DNA from: Kribbia dieselivorans NBRC 106261
GTDB lineage: Bacteria; Actinomycetota; Actinomycetes; Actinomycetales; Dermatophilaceae
DNA: 36,504 bases
Assembly: GCF_001552435.1 (NCBI RefSeq)
Contig: NZ_BCRE01000060.1
Coordinates: forward strand, 1-36,504
Direction: 5' to 3'
Made by a program: the position numbers and the translations under genes. The notes below the pieces were generated by a model. It had not been told where the DNA came from and made no database searches. It saw only the letters and a list, made by a program, of their open reading frames with translations. Shown here one piece after another: positions 24,820-32,173 of this stretch (its first letter is position 1; every line of letters starts with the position of its first letter).

Positions 24820-25449
24820 TCAGGTCCGGCGCAACACCACCAGCGAGTCCAACGCCTGACGCGGGCCCTCATCGGTGTCGACGGCGCGCGAGACGAGTTC
24901 GGACCGTTGGACCGCCACGGGCAACCCCACGGCGCTCCGTTGAATGGCTGCCGGGTCGTGGAGGAGATCGGCATCCTGTGGGCCACCGAACCCGCACATG
25001 AGGTTCTCGCGCGCATGCAACACCACGAGAATCCTCCCGCCGGCCTTCGTTGCCTCGACCGCGCGTTGCAACACGATCTGCCAGCGGTCAAGTGGGAGTT
25101 GCAGGTAGCACAGCAGCGTCAGGTCGTACGGCCCGCCCGGCGCGGGCGCGGTGGCGTCGGCCACGGCGGCCTGGATGCGCCCCTCGGCCTCACTGCCCAA
25201 GCGCTGGCGGGCCTGCTGTCGCAGTCGCGCCACGGCCGCGCTGGCGAAGTCGGTGGCGGTGACATGCCACCCGCGGTCGGCCAGCCAGATGGCGTGGCGC
25301 CCTTCGCCGGCGGCGATGTCCAGGGCCTGTCCGGGTAGCAGCGACGCGCACACCTCCACCACCCAGCGGTTCGGCGCGCTCGACCAGACGAGGTCGGTGC
25401 CGGAGTATCGATCGTTCCAGAACTGGGCTTCGCGCGGCGTTGCGGTCAT
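24820..25449 (-). CDS. Class I SAM-dependent methyltransferase
   Basis: A 209-residue methyltransferase of the TehB/thiopurine-type group. It begins FWNDRYSGTDLVWSSAPNRW, with motif I ALDIAAGEGRHAIWLADRG, an acidic residue at the end of beta 2 (VTATDFAS) and post-motif PYDLTLLCYLQLPLDRWQIV. It transfers a methyl group to a small acceptor that the sequence does not reveal (tellurite, thiols and halides are known in relatives). TACCCT 7 nt before the ATG suggests leaderless expression. The 220-bp gap on its 3' side contains only GC-rich imperfect repeats. Confidence 0.92.
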   Translation of the reverse strand: MTATPREAQFWNDRYSGTDLVWSSAPNRWVVEVCASLLPGQALDIAAGEGRHAIWLADRGWHVTATDFASAAVARLRQQARQRLGSEAEGRIQAAVADATAPAPGGPYDLTLLCYLQLPLDRWQIVLQRAVEATKAGGRILVVLHARENLMCGFGGPQDADLLHDPAAIQRSAVGLPVAVQRSELVSRAVDTDEGPRQALDSLVVLRRT

Positions 25450-25456
25450 GCTCGGA

Positions 25457-25462
25457 AGGGTA
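25457..25462 (-). promoter_or_regulatory. -10 hexamer TACCCT for the methyltransferase gene
   Basis: On the minus strand TACCCT ends 7 nt before the ATG at 25449. It lies in the 119-bp gap shared with the divergent padR promoter. Confidence 0.5.
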
Positions 25463-25511
25463 CCGGCGGGGGTATCGGCGCGTGACCGGTTTGAGGCAAA
25501 CAGCCAGCAGA

Positions 25512-25566
25512 CTAGATCGACACGATATCTAGATAGACAACCAACCTAGATAGCCGTACGATCTAG
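25512..25566 (+). promoter_or_regulatory. padR promoter overlapped by CTAGAT operator boxes at 17-bp spacing
   Basis: CTAGAT occurs at 25512, 25529 and 25546, exactly 17 bp apart, and inverted as ATCTAG at 25527 and 25561. The middle site is a perfect 10-bp palindrome TATCTAGATA (25526-25535). The promoter runs through them: -35 TAGACA (25534-25539), 17-bp spacer, -10 TACGAT (25557-25562), 6 nt, ATG 25569. Autorepression by PadR is the natural reading because family members bind short AT-rich palindromes over their own promoters. Confidence 0.75.
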
Positions 25567-25568
25567 CC

Positions 25569-25922
25569 ATGAGCACTCTTCCCTGGCCCAGTGAGTGGCT
25601 GCGCGGGCTCCTCAGCCTCGCCGTCATGCGCGTGCTGGCCGCTGGCCCGACCTACGGCTACGCCATCTCGGCAACGTTGGAGGACAACGGATTCGGCACG
25701 ATCAAGGGCGGCACCCTCTACCCCCTGCTCGGTCGCCTCGAGAGCGCCGGGCTCGTCACCACCCAGTGGCGCGCCGGCGAGGGTGGCCCGGGCCGCAAGT
25801 ACTTCCGATTGACGGAGGACGGTATGGCCGAGTTCGAGCGCCAGGCCGCCTTGTGGGGCGAATTCGCCGCGCACACCTCCGCCTTCCTGGGCAACACGAT
25901 CATCGAAACGAAGGAGTCCTGA
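25569..25922 (+). CDS. PadR-family transcriptional regulator
   Basis: A 117-residue winged-helix protein. The N-terminal domain has SLAVMRVLAAGPTYGYAISA, then TIKGGTLYPLLGRLESAGLV (recognition helix region) and the wing GRKYFRLTEDG. A short C-terminal dimerisation helix follows. It probably represses its own operon from the CTAGAT boxes upstream and is released by an unknown signal. Its stop is one base from the next ATG, so it is co-transcribed with a HAAS-domain membrane protein, a pairing found widely in actinobacteria and Firmicutes. Confidence 0.95.
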   Translation: MSTLPWPSEWLRGLLSLAVMRVLAAGPTYGYAISATLEDNGFGTIKGGTLYPLLGRLESAGLVTTQWRAGEGGPGRKYFRLTEDGMAEFERQAALWGEFAAHTSAFLGNTIIETKES

Positions 25923-25923
25923 C

Positions 25924-26523
25924 ATGGCCGACGAGACCACCACCGACCGCCAGTGGTACGACGAGTTCACCCTGTCGCTGCGCTACCGCGACGTGCCCGG
26001 AACCGAGATCGGCGACGCCGTCGCGCAAGTCGAGTCGCACTGCTCCGACAGTGGAGAGTCGCCCGCGGCGGCCTTCGGTGACCCCCGTGCCTACGCCGAC
26101 TCCCTGGAGTTCCCGCGGGACGACGCGGCCGGCGCCGGCCACTGGCTGCCCGTGCTTGGTCCGATCGTGGCGTTCCTGGTGGCGCTGCAGCTCGGCATTC
26201 CGATCCCGCGGGCGGCGGTCGAGGGCACCACCGTGCCGGTCACCTGGGGCTCGCTCGGGGCGACCGTCGTCATCGTGCTCATGATGACGATGCTGTGGTT
26301 CCGCACGCGTCTGGTCCTCGAGAACCGCCTGGTCGGGGGCGTCACGATCATCGGCGGGACGGTGCTCGCGGTCCTGTCGGCTGCGTTGCTACGCGAGTCC
26401 GCGTTCGACGCTCCGGTGCTCGTCATGACCGTGCTCGTGGTGGCGTTGTTCGCCTACGCGGCCGTCGGGATGTGGCGCCAACGCGCAACGCTCAATGACC
26501 CGATCGTCGATCCGCGCGGCTGA
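25924..26523 (+). CDS. HAAS-domain integral membrane protein
   Basis: A 199-residue protein. Residues about 10-60 (WYDEFTLSLRYRDVPGTEIG, then SPAAAFGDPRAYADSL) are the HAAS signalling domain that accompanies PadR regulators. Four or five transmembrane helices follow (VLGPIVAFLVALQLGIPI, LGATVVIVLMMTMLWF, GGVTIIGGTVLAVLSAALL, VLVMTVLVVALFAYAAVGM). It may sense membrane or envelope state and influence PadR; that is family-level inference. AGGAG inside the end of padR is its ribosome site. Confidence 0.92.
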   Translation: MADETTTDRQWYDEFTLSLRYRDVPGTEIGDAVAQVESHCSDSGESPAAAFGDPRAYADSLEFPRDDAAGAGHWLPVLGPIVAFLVALQLGIPIPRAAVEGTTVPVTWGSLGATVVIVLMMTMLWFRTRLVLENRLVGGVTIIGGTVLAVLSAALLRESAFDAPVLVMTVLVVALFAYAAVGMWRQRATLNDPIVDPRG

Positions 26524-26541
26524 CGGGCGGCACGGGGTCGG

Positions 26542-27252
26542 TCACAGCGGCTCCGGGCCGGCGGCCGTCTCCAGCGCGACGGAGTCGAGCACGATGACCT
26601 CGCGCGGACCGTCGAGTTCGACGACACCCCGGCGCTGTAGATCGGCCAGCCGCCGGCTGAGGGTCTCCGGCGTCGTGCCCAGCAACGAGGCGACGTCCTT
26701 TTTCGGTACCGGGAAGTGCACGCGCATCCGGCCCTGCGTGTCGCGCGTGACCGGCAGGTCGAGCAGGTACGCCGCCACGCGCGTGCCGACATCGGCCGAG
26801 GTAATGGCCGCCAGGAGACGCTCGGCGGCGACGAGCCGTTCGGTGGTCGTGCGCAGCATCGCCAGGCCGACCTGGGGGTGACGGGCGAGGATCCCCTCGA
26901 TCGCGGCGGCGTCGAACACGCACGCGGTGACCTCGCCCATCGCGGTGACGTCGTCGGTGGCGGGGCGCCCGGTCAGCAACGCGGACTCGCCGACCACGTC
27001 CCCCTCGCCGAGAAAGCGCAAGGTGTGTTCGCGCCCCTCCGCCGAGGTGCGGGCGACCTTCAACCGGCCGGAGTGGAGCACCCCGATGACCCCGGCGTTC
27101 GATCCCGCGGCGATGAGGCGCTCGCCGTCGGCCAGGTGCGTTTCACGGGCGAACCCGGCGACCTGGAGCTGCTGTTCGGCGCTGAGCGAGCGGAACATCG
27201 GGACCTTGGCGACACAGGTGTCCGGGGCGGGGTCGTTCTTGGGACCGGGCAT
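26542..27252 (-). CDS. Crp/Fnr-family transcriptional regulator
   Basis: A 236-residue protein. The N-terminal cyclic-nucleotide-binding-like beta barrel (FRSLSAEQQLQVAGFARETH, GVIGVLHSGRLKVAR, LGEGDVVGESALLTGRPATD) joins through a long dimer helix to a C-terminal winged helix (KKDVASLLGTTPETLSRRLA). The barrel lacks the full cAMP phosphate-binding RxS motif, and there is no FNR four-cysteine cluster (only C13 and one other Cys), so the effector is unknown. It starts at ATG 27252 with TAGCCT 6 nt upstream and is divergent from an esterase gene that it might control. Confidence 0.93.
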   Translation of the reverse strand: MPGPKNDPAPDTCVAKVPMFRSLSAEQQLQVAGFARETHLADGERLIAAGSNAGVIGVLHSGRLKVARTSAEGREHTLRFLGEGDVVGESALLTGRPATDDVTAMGEVTACVFDAAAIEGILARHPQVGLAMLRTTTERLVAAERLLAAITSADVGTRVAAYLLDLPVTRDTQGRMRVHFPVPKKDVASLLGTTPETLSRRLADLQRRGVVELDGPREVIVLDSVALETAAGPEPL

Positions 27253-27258
27253 GCGGGC

Positions 27259-27264
27259 AGGCTA
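27259..27264 (-). promoter_or_regulatory. -10 hexamer TAGCCT for the crp-like gene
   Basis: On the minus strand TAGCCT ends 6 nt before ATG 27252, implying leaderless expression. The whole divergent gap to the esterase GTG at 27287 is only 34 bp. Confidence 0.5.
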
Positions 27265-27286
27265 CGCGTCTTGGCACCATGGTGGC

Positions 27287-28198
27287 GTGGAGATCGATGT
27301 CCCTCGCCCACTGGTGAACGCCGTCGTTCGCCGGATGGGCATGAAACGTGAAGCCGCCATGCCCGACCCCGAGGCGTACGCGCTGTGGGAGTCGCGCCGC
27401 GGCACCGTCACGCCGCACACCCCGCCGCGCGCGGCCGTGCGGGGGTGCACGGTGAACGTGCGCGAGCATGCCGGCTGGCCGAGCTACGACGTGCGACCGC
27501 GGCGGCGGGTGTCGCGCGCGGCGATCGTGTACATCCACGGCGGCGGATACATCGGTGAGATCAGCCCGTTCCACTGGTACCTCATCGGCGCGCTCCTGCG
27601 GCCCACCGGCGCGACCGCGATCGTGCCGATCTACCCGTTGGCGCCGACCGGTTCGGCGGAGTCGACGGTGCCCGAGGTGGCCGACCTCATCGCCGACGTC
27701 ATTGCGGAGCGCGGTGCCGAGCACGTCATCGTCATGGGCGACTCGGCCGGGGGTGGGCTGGCGGTGGCGGCGGCGATGCACCTGCGCGACAGCGGCCGCG
27801 TGTTGCCGCATCGCCTCGTGCTCATCTCGCCCTGGCTGGACGTCACGTCGAGCGATCCGCGGATCCGGGAGATCGAGCCGCGTGACGCGATGCTCGCCTA
27901 CCCGGGGCTGATTCGGGCGGGCAAGGGCTGGGCCGGCGGGATCGAGGTGACCGACCCGCGGGTCAGCCCGCTGTACGGGGAGTTGGCTGGGCTGCCGCCG
28001 ATGACGGTGTTCACGGGCACGAACGACCTGCTGCACCCGGACGCGTTGAACTTCGCCGACAAGGCCGCCGCGGTCGGGTCGCTCGACGTCGATCTGCACA
28101 TCGAGCCCGGAGCGCAGCACGTGTACCCGCTCATGCCGGTGCGCGAGGGCCGCCGGGCGCGGCGGCTCATGTTGGAGTTGCTGCGCTCCGCCGGGTGA
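27287..28198 (+). CDS. HSL-family alpha/beta hydrolase (esterase/lipase)
   Basis: A 303-residue hydrolase of the hormone-sensitive-lipase group. It has the oxyanion motif HGGGY (about 84-88), the nucleophile elbow GDSAGGG (about 151-157, Ser 153), the acid in FTGTNDLLHPDAL and the histidine in EPGAQHVYPLMP. It hydrolyses acyl esters or related substrates in the cytoplasm; no signal peptide is present. GTG 27287 is chosen; a weak CACCAT lies 6 nt upstream. An ATG at 27341 (MGMKREAAMPD) is the alternative. Two tandem family A palindromes follow the stop. Confidence 0.9.
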   Translation: MEIDVPRPLVNAVVRRMGMKREAAMPDPEAYALWESRRGTVTPHTPPRAAVRGCTVNVREHAGWPSYDVRPRRRVSRAAIVYIHGGGYIGEISPFHWYLIGALLRPTGATAIVPIYPLAPTGSAESTVPEVADLIADVIAERGAEHVIVMGDSAGGGLAVAAAMHLRDSGRVLPHRLVLISPWLDVTSSDPRIREIEPRDAMLAYPGLIRAGKGWAGGIEVTDPRVSPLYGELAGLPPMTVFTGTNDLLHPDALNFADKAAAVGSLDVDLHIEPGAQHVYPLMPVREGRRARRLMLELLRSAG

Positions 28199-28200
28199 CG

Positions 28201-28259
28201 CCCCCTCGGGGTTCGAGGTATTAAGGGGCGTTGTAACGCCCTCTATTACCTCGAACCGG
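28201..28259. repeat. Family A palindrome, first of a tandem pair
   Basis: Arms 28210-28232 and 28235-28257 pair with three inner deviations (one wobble, two mismatches). The 59-bp unit is identical to the one at 28266-28324, so this is a recent 65-bp-period tandem duplication. It lies between convergent stops at 28198 and 28351. Confidence 0.9.
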
Positions 28260-28265
28260 CCGCGC

Positions 28266-28324
28266 CCCCCTCGGGGTTCGAGGTATTAAGGGGCGTTGTA
28301 ACGCCCTCTATTACCTCGAACCGG
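28266..28324. repeat. Family A palindrome, second of a tandem pair
   Basis: Exact copy of the unit at 28201-28259; arms 28275-28297 and 28300-28322. The right arm is also identical to that of the copy at 29592-29641. Confidence 0.9.
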
Positions 28325-28350
28325 TGGGGTGGCGGGGTGCGCTGACCAGG

Positions 28351-28722
28351 TCAGCCCCAGTTCGCGGCGTCGGTGACACAGAACGGATGACCAGCGGGGT
28401 CGAGCAGGACGATCCACGTCTCGCCCGGCTGAACCTCGGGTCGCGTCGCACCGAGCTCCACCAGCGCGGCCGCGGCGGCCTCGACGTCCGGCGCGCTGAG
28501 ATCGAAGTGGAACTGCTTGTGGCCGGAGTCGGGCCAGGTCGGTGCCTGGTAGTCCGGAATCCGACCGATGCCCAGCGCGTTGCTCGGGCCCTGCAGCATC
28601 GCGTAGTCGTCCGTCGCGACGACGGTGGGCCACCCGAGCGCGGCCGACCAGAAGTCCGCCAGGGGCGCGACCTCCGCGGCATCGAGAGTGACCATGGCCA
28701 GAGATACGGGTGAAGGCGTCAT
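28351..28722 (-). CDS. VOC-family protein (glyoxalase-like)
   Basis: A 123-residue single-chain VOC protein: PVSLAMVTLDAAEVAPLADF, WSAALGWPTVV, QFHFDLSAPDVEAAAAALVE, ending VLLDPAGHPFCVTDAANW. It matches the common actinobacterial group of small glyoxalase-like proteins with no proven activity. ATG 28722 is preferred because AGGATGG precedes it; ATG 28731 would add MAD. It is divergent from an AraC regulator starting 18 bp away, so the two probably share regulation, repeating the AraC/VOC arrangement at 21.8-22.7 kb. Confidence 0.87.
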   Translation of the reverse strand: MTPSPVSLAMVTLDAAEVAPLADFWSAALGWPTVVATDDYAMLQGPSNALGIGRIPDYQAPTWPDSGHKQFHFDLSAPDVEAAAAALVELGATRPEVQPGETWIVLLDPAGHPFCVTDAANWG

Positions 28723-28740
28723 GTCTGCCATCCTGACCAG

Positions 28741-29604
28741 ATGGTCCGCACCTCGGATAGGACAAACGCGACACCCGACCACATGCTCGGGCACGTTCTG
28801 CGACCCGAGGACCTGCTCACCCGCACGACCTACTCCTCGGCGCAACCGGCCGCCGAACTGAGCCGGTGGGTCGAGCGGTACTGGTCCGTGGAGTGGCGTT
28901 TTGCCGACGGTGAGGAGTTCCGTTCGGTGACCCTCGATGATCCGTCGACGAACCTGACCCACGAGCGCGGTGGGATTCACCGCAAGGGCATCAGCGGCCC
29001 CGGCGTGTGGTTCACCGGCCCGGGGACAGCCGGGCGATTCGACGCGTATCTGACCGGGGAGGGGTCGGTGGTGGGCGTGAAGTTTCGTCCCGCCGGCCAT
29101 CACCCCTTCATGACCGGACCCGCCGAGATCACGGCCAATTCGACCTATCCGGCAGCGCGGTTCTTCGACCTGGCCGACGATTTGGCGACGTTGCCCCACA
29201 ATGCGGAGAACGCGGCTCCGCTGCTCGATCGGTGGTTGCTCGATCGTTCCCCGGAGGATTCAGCGGAACTGGCGCACCTGCGGGCGATGCTCGCCGATCT
29301 GGAGGCCCATCCACTCGACCCACTCGAAATGCTCGCCGAACGGGCCGGGTGCAGTCTGCGCACGATGCAGCGTCAATTTCGTCGCCTCATCGGGGTGAGT
29401 CCGAAACGCATTCGCATGCGCGCCCGGGTGTTCGCCGCCGCGGCCGAGATCGACTGTGGCTGGAACCGGACAATGGGGGAATTGGCCATGGAACTGGGGT
29501 GGTTCGACCAGGCCCACTTCGTGCGCGACTTCCGGGCGGTCACGGGCAGCACGCCAGCGGCCTACGCGGGCCGTCGGCCCGGTCCTCCTCCCGGTTCGAG
29601 GTAA
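28741..29604 (+). CDS. AraC-family regulator with DUF6597 N-terminal domain
   Basis: A 287-residue regulator. The N-terminal half (about 25-150: WVERYWSVEWRF, VWFTGPGTAGRFDAYL, VVGVKFRPAGHHPF) is the DUF6597 sensory domain. The C-terminal AraC domain has AERAGCSLRTMQRQFRRLIG and MELGWFDQAHFVRDFRAVTG. The last residues (PPPGSR) and the TAA stop are read from a family A palindrome, so the repeat has replaced or trimmed the native end. No ribosome site precedes ATG 28741; ATG 28783 (MLGHVLRPEDLL) is a possible alternative start that would give the divergent promoters more room. Confidence 0.9.
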   Translation: MVRTSDRTNATPDHMLGHVLRPEDLLTRTTYSSAQPAAELSRWVERYWSVEWRFADGEEFRSVTLDDPSTNLTHERGGIHRKGISGPGVWFTGPGTAGRFDAYLTGEGSVVGVKFRPAGHHPFMTGPAEITANSTYPAARFFDLADDLATLPHNAENAAPLLDRWLLDRSPEDSAELAHLRAMLADLEAHPLDPLEMLAERAGCSLRTMQRQFRRLIGVSPKRIRMRARVFAAAAEIDCGWNRTMGELAMELGWFDQAHFVRDFRAVTGSTPAAYAGRRPGPPPGSR

Positions 29605-29641
29605 TAGGGGGCGCTGTAACGCCCTCTATTACCTCGAACCG
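29592..29641. repeat. Family A palindrome overlapping the AraC stop codon
   Basis: Arms 29592-29613 and 29620-29641, 22 bp with a single G-T wobble; loop CTGTAA. The TAA at 29602-29604 inside the left arm is the stop of the AraC gene. Convergent gene on the other side ends at 29655. Confidence 0.9.
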
Positions 29642-29654
29642 CGGGGGTGGTCGG

Positions 29655-30290
29655 CTACTTGATGACGGCCAGTGAGAAGTAGCTGTCGGTCGGGGCGCCG
29701 GCCGCGTTCGAGCAGAGGACGTTCACCACACTCGTCCCCCACGAGCCGACGTTGCACCGCAAGCCGTAGGTGCCGTAGCCGGAGACCTGCACGTTGCCGG
29801 GGTAGAAGTTGAGCCCGGCGAAGGTGACGGTGTAGTTGCCCGTGCCATTGCGCACCGACGTGATCGGGCCCCCGGAACTGTTGAACGCGTATCCCGAACC
29901 GATGGCCACCGTTGTGCCCACGGGGGAACTCGGCTGGTCGTTCCACACGTAGCCGCGCACGAATCCGTGCGGGGCCGAACTGAGGTTCTTGCTCGTGATG
30001 GTGTTGAGCGCGATCTTGGATCCGTTCAGCGACCGGCTCTTGACGTCGGAACCGGTCAGCGATCCGTTCTTGATGTCGGTGCCGGTCAGGGAGGAGTCCT
30101 TGACGTCGGCGCCCGTCAGGGTGTTGTCCTTGATGTCCGCGCCGATCAGGGAATTGTTCTTGACCTGGGCCGAACCGACCGAGTTGTTGGGCAGGGTCGC
30201 GGCCAGGGCGACTCCGCCCCCGCCGACGGCGACGACCAGGGCGAGTGTGCTGGCGACATTGGCGTAACTGAGGTGCTGCAGAACCTTCAT
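29655..30290 (-). CDS. Exported protein with ten-residue SLTGxDIKxG repeats
   Basis: A 211-residue protein. A hydrophobic N-terminus (SYANVASTLALVVAVGGGG) serves as signal peptide. Residues about 40-95 contain five or six ten-residue repeats (DNTLTGADVK, DSSLTGTDIK, NGSLTGSDVK), a pentapeptide-like or trimeric-coil pattern. The C-terminal part (SGYAFNSSGGPITSVRNGTG, TVTFAGLNFYPGNV) is beta-rich. The opening matches a large actinobacterial family of unknown function whose members start LSYANVxATLAL and have SVGxxQVKNxS. A surface or spore-coat-like role is speculation. GGAGG lies 7 nt before the ATG. Confidence 0.8.
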   Translation of the reverse strand: MKVLQHLSYANVASTLALVVAVGGGGVALAATLPNNSVGSAQVKNNSLIGADIKDNTLTGADVKDSSLTGTDIKNGSLTGSDVKSRSLNGSKIALNTITSKNLSSAPHGFVRGYVWNDQPSSPVGTTVAIGSGYAFNSSGGPITSVRNGTGNYTVTFAGLNFYPGNVQVSGYGTYGLRCNVGSWGTSVVNVLCSNAAGAPTDSYFSLAVIK

Positions 30291-30384
30291 CGGAAGCCTC
30301 CGAGATAGACCTTCCCGTTGTGACGGACGTCACAACCCGTCAAGTACAGCAGCGCCGCGGTCGGACTCGCCAGAGTCAGGGTGC

Positions 30385-31725
30385 TCACCGCCCGTGGGTC
30401 AGGGCACCGACCAGATCCACCATCCCGAGCTGCGTGTCGTCGAGATCGGGGCTGAACCCCATGCGCACCACCACGAGGTTGCGCGACGGCACGACGACGA
30501 CGCGCTGCCCGTCATGCCCCGAGGCCCAGTAGGTGTCGGCCGGCATCGCGGAGTACTGCGTCGATCCATCGGCCAGTCGGTTGACCCACCACCCGGCGCC
30601 GTACCCGACCTCCTCGCCGTCGCCGCGGTGCACCTGCGTCGACCAGGACATCCAGTTCGGCGGGAGCAGTCGCTGGCCGTCCCACTGCCCCTGCTGCAGC
30701 GCGAACTGCCCCATCGCGGCCCAGTCGCGCGGCGTGGCCCACAGCGACGACGAGCACACCGGAGTACCGACGGCATCGGTCTCGAGCACCGCGCTGGACA
30801 TCCCCAACGGCGCCAGCAGCGTGCGCCCGGGCAGCGTCGCGGCGGGGGAGCCATCACGCTCGGCAAGGACCGCGCACAGCAGGTTCGTCGACCCGGAGGA
30901 GTACTGCTGATACCGACCCGGCGGGTGCGCCAGCGGCTGTTCGGCGACGAATCCGGCCATGTCGGCCCGGTCGTAGAGCATGGTGGTGATGGTCGAGCCC
31001 AGCACGTACTCCTCGTCCCAGACCAGGCCGCTGGTCATGCGCAGCAGGTCCTCGACGGTGATGTTGCGCCGGTCGTCGGTCCATTCCGGTCGCAGCGCGT
31101 CGGCGGTGACGTCGAGCTTGCCCTCGCGCACGAGTCGGCCGGCCATGAGGTTGGCCACCGACTTCGTCATCGACCAGCCGACCTGCCGCGTCGAGGCGGA
31201 GAACCCGTCGGCGTACCGTTCGCCGACGATCTGCCCGTCGCGGATGACGAGCACGGCCCGCGTGCCGAGACCCTCGCCGAACGCCACTCCGATGGCCTTC
31301 TCGACGGCCGGGTCGGGGTCGACCTTCTGGGCGGAGAACGGATTGCGGGCTGCGTCGGCGACGACCGGGGCGGGCAGCGCGGGTGCCGATGAGCCCAGCG
31401 TGCAGCCGTAGCCCTCGGTGTACCAGGCGCGTTGCTTCGCCAGCACGCCGAGGATCGTCGTGGTCGACCCGGTGTCGGAGGTGTCGCTTCGCAGGTAGGG
31501 CACGAGCGGGTTCGACGGCAGATCGGAGCTCGGATCGTCGCGGTGGGCGAGCAGCCGGACGCCGCATTCGTTTAGCGCCGCGTACCCCGTGCCGGTGCGC
31601 AGCATGGGGCGTTGCCACCAGTACCCAGCGGTCGCGGCGATGACCAGCAGCGCCGCGACGACGAGCAACGCCGTCAGGACGCGGCGCCGGCGGCGGGGTC
31701 GGTGGGCTCGGGCTGCCTCGGACAT
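30385..31725 (-). CDS. Membrane-anchored serine hydrolase, beta-lactamase/class C fold
   Basis: A 446-residue protein. An Arg-rich cytoplasmic start (HRPRRRRR) is followed by one transmembrane helix (16-36) and an extracytoplasmic penicillin-binding-like domain. The nucleophile motif is SMTK (S185, K188), the second motif YSS (Y275) stands for YxN, and GHDGQ near the C-terminus takes the place of KTG/HxG. These are features of beta-lactamase-family esterases and DD-peptidases, with esterase or amidase activity at least as likely as beta-lactam resistance. It is last in an MFS-Nudix-hydrolase run (25 bp after the Nudix gene). Confidence 0.9.
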   Translation of the reverse strand: MSEAARAHRPRRRRRVLTALLVVAALLVIAATAGYWWQRPMLRTGTGYAALNECGVRLLAHRDDPSSDLPSNPLVPYLRSDTSDTGSTTTILGVLAKQRAWYTEGYGCTLGSSAPALPAPVVADAARNPFSAQKVDPDPAVEKAIGVAFGEGLGTRAVLVIRDGQIVGERYADGFSASTRQVGWSMTKSVANLMAGRLVREGKLDVTADALRPEWTDDRRNITVEDLLRMTSGLVWDEEYVLGSTITTMLYDRADMAGFVAEQPLAHPPGRYQQYSSGSTNLLCAVLAERDGSPAATLPGRTLLAPLGMSSAVLETDAVGTPVCSSSLWATPRDWAAMGQFALQQGQWDGQRLLPPNWMSWSTQVHRGDGEEVGYGAGWWVNRLADGSTQYSAMPADTYWASGHDGQRVVVVPSRNLVVVRMGFSPDLDDTQLGMVDLVGALTHGR

Positions 31726-31750
31726 GACCCGAGCGTGCCACGAACCGGAG

Positions 31751-32173
31751 TCAGATGGAGCGCAGTTCGCGCAGCAGCGGCGCGAGGTCGTCGGCCTCCT
31801 CGTCGGGGGCGAGCCAGCGCAGCTCCGCGATCTCGGCGGCGACGGTCAGCTCGTGCTCGATCGGTCGCGGCAGCCGATACACCGTCGAGCGCAGCTCATG
31901 GCCCGCCTCGTTCGCCGCCGCGGTGACCCACTGACCGACGAACTCGAGTTCGGCCGGGTCGACGTGCAACCCGACCTCCTCGCCGAGTTCACGCGCGCCG
32001 GTGACGTCGGGCGTCTCACCGGGCTCCGGCTTGCCACCGGGGTTCATGAACAGGCGCGTGCCGCGTTTGCGCACGGTCAGCATGCGGCCGGCGGTGTCCG
32101 TGACGATGACGGCCGTCACGACGATGACCGGAGCGTCGTTCACCCGAGTCTCGGGTGCCGGAGTCCCGTTCAC
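31751..32173 (-). CDS. Nudix hydrolase
   Basis: A 140-residue Nudix protein with a complete Nudix box at residues 46-69 (GGKPEPGETPDVTGARELGE and EVGL), including the catalytic REL-GEE acidic residues. It should cleave a nucleoside diphosphate linked to another group; the MutT-like size suggests housecleaning, but the substrate is open. The ATG at 32173 overlaps the MFS stop in ATGA, so translation is coupled. An internal GTG (VNDAPVIV) is a possible shorter start. Confidence 0.93.
   Translation of the reverse strand: MNGTPAPETRVNDAPVIVVTAVIVTDTAGRMLTVRKRGTRLFMNPGGKPEPGETPDVTGARELGEEVGLHVDPAELEFVGQWVTAAANEAGHELRSTVYRLPRPIEHELTVAAEIAELRWLAPDEEADDLAPLLRELRSI

Noticed and set aside
28201-28324. 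CRISPR-like repeat array
   Set aside because: Only two units, each an internal palindrome, spaced by six bases; no spacers or cas genes.
30385-31725. Beta-lactamase resistance gene
   Set aside because: SxxK is present, but the other motifs (YSS, no KTG) are those of the broad serine-hydrolase family; resistance is not supported.
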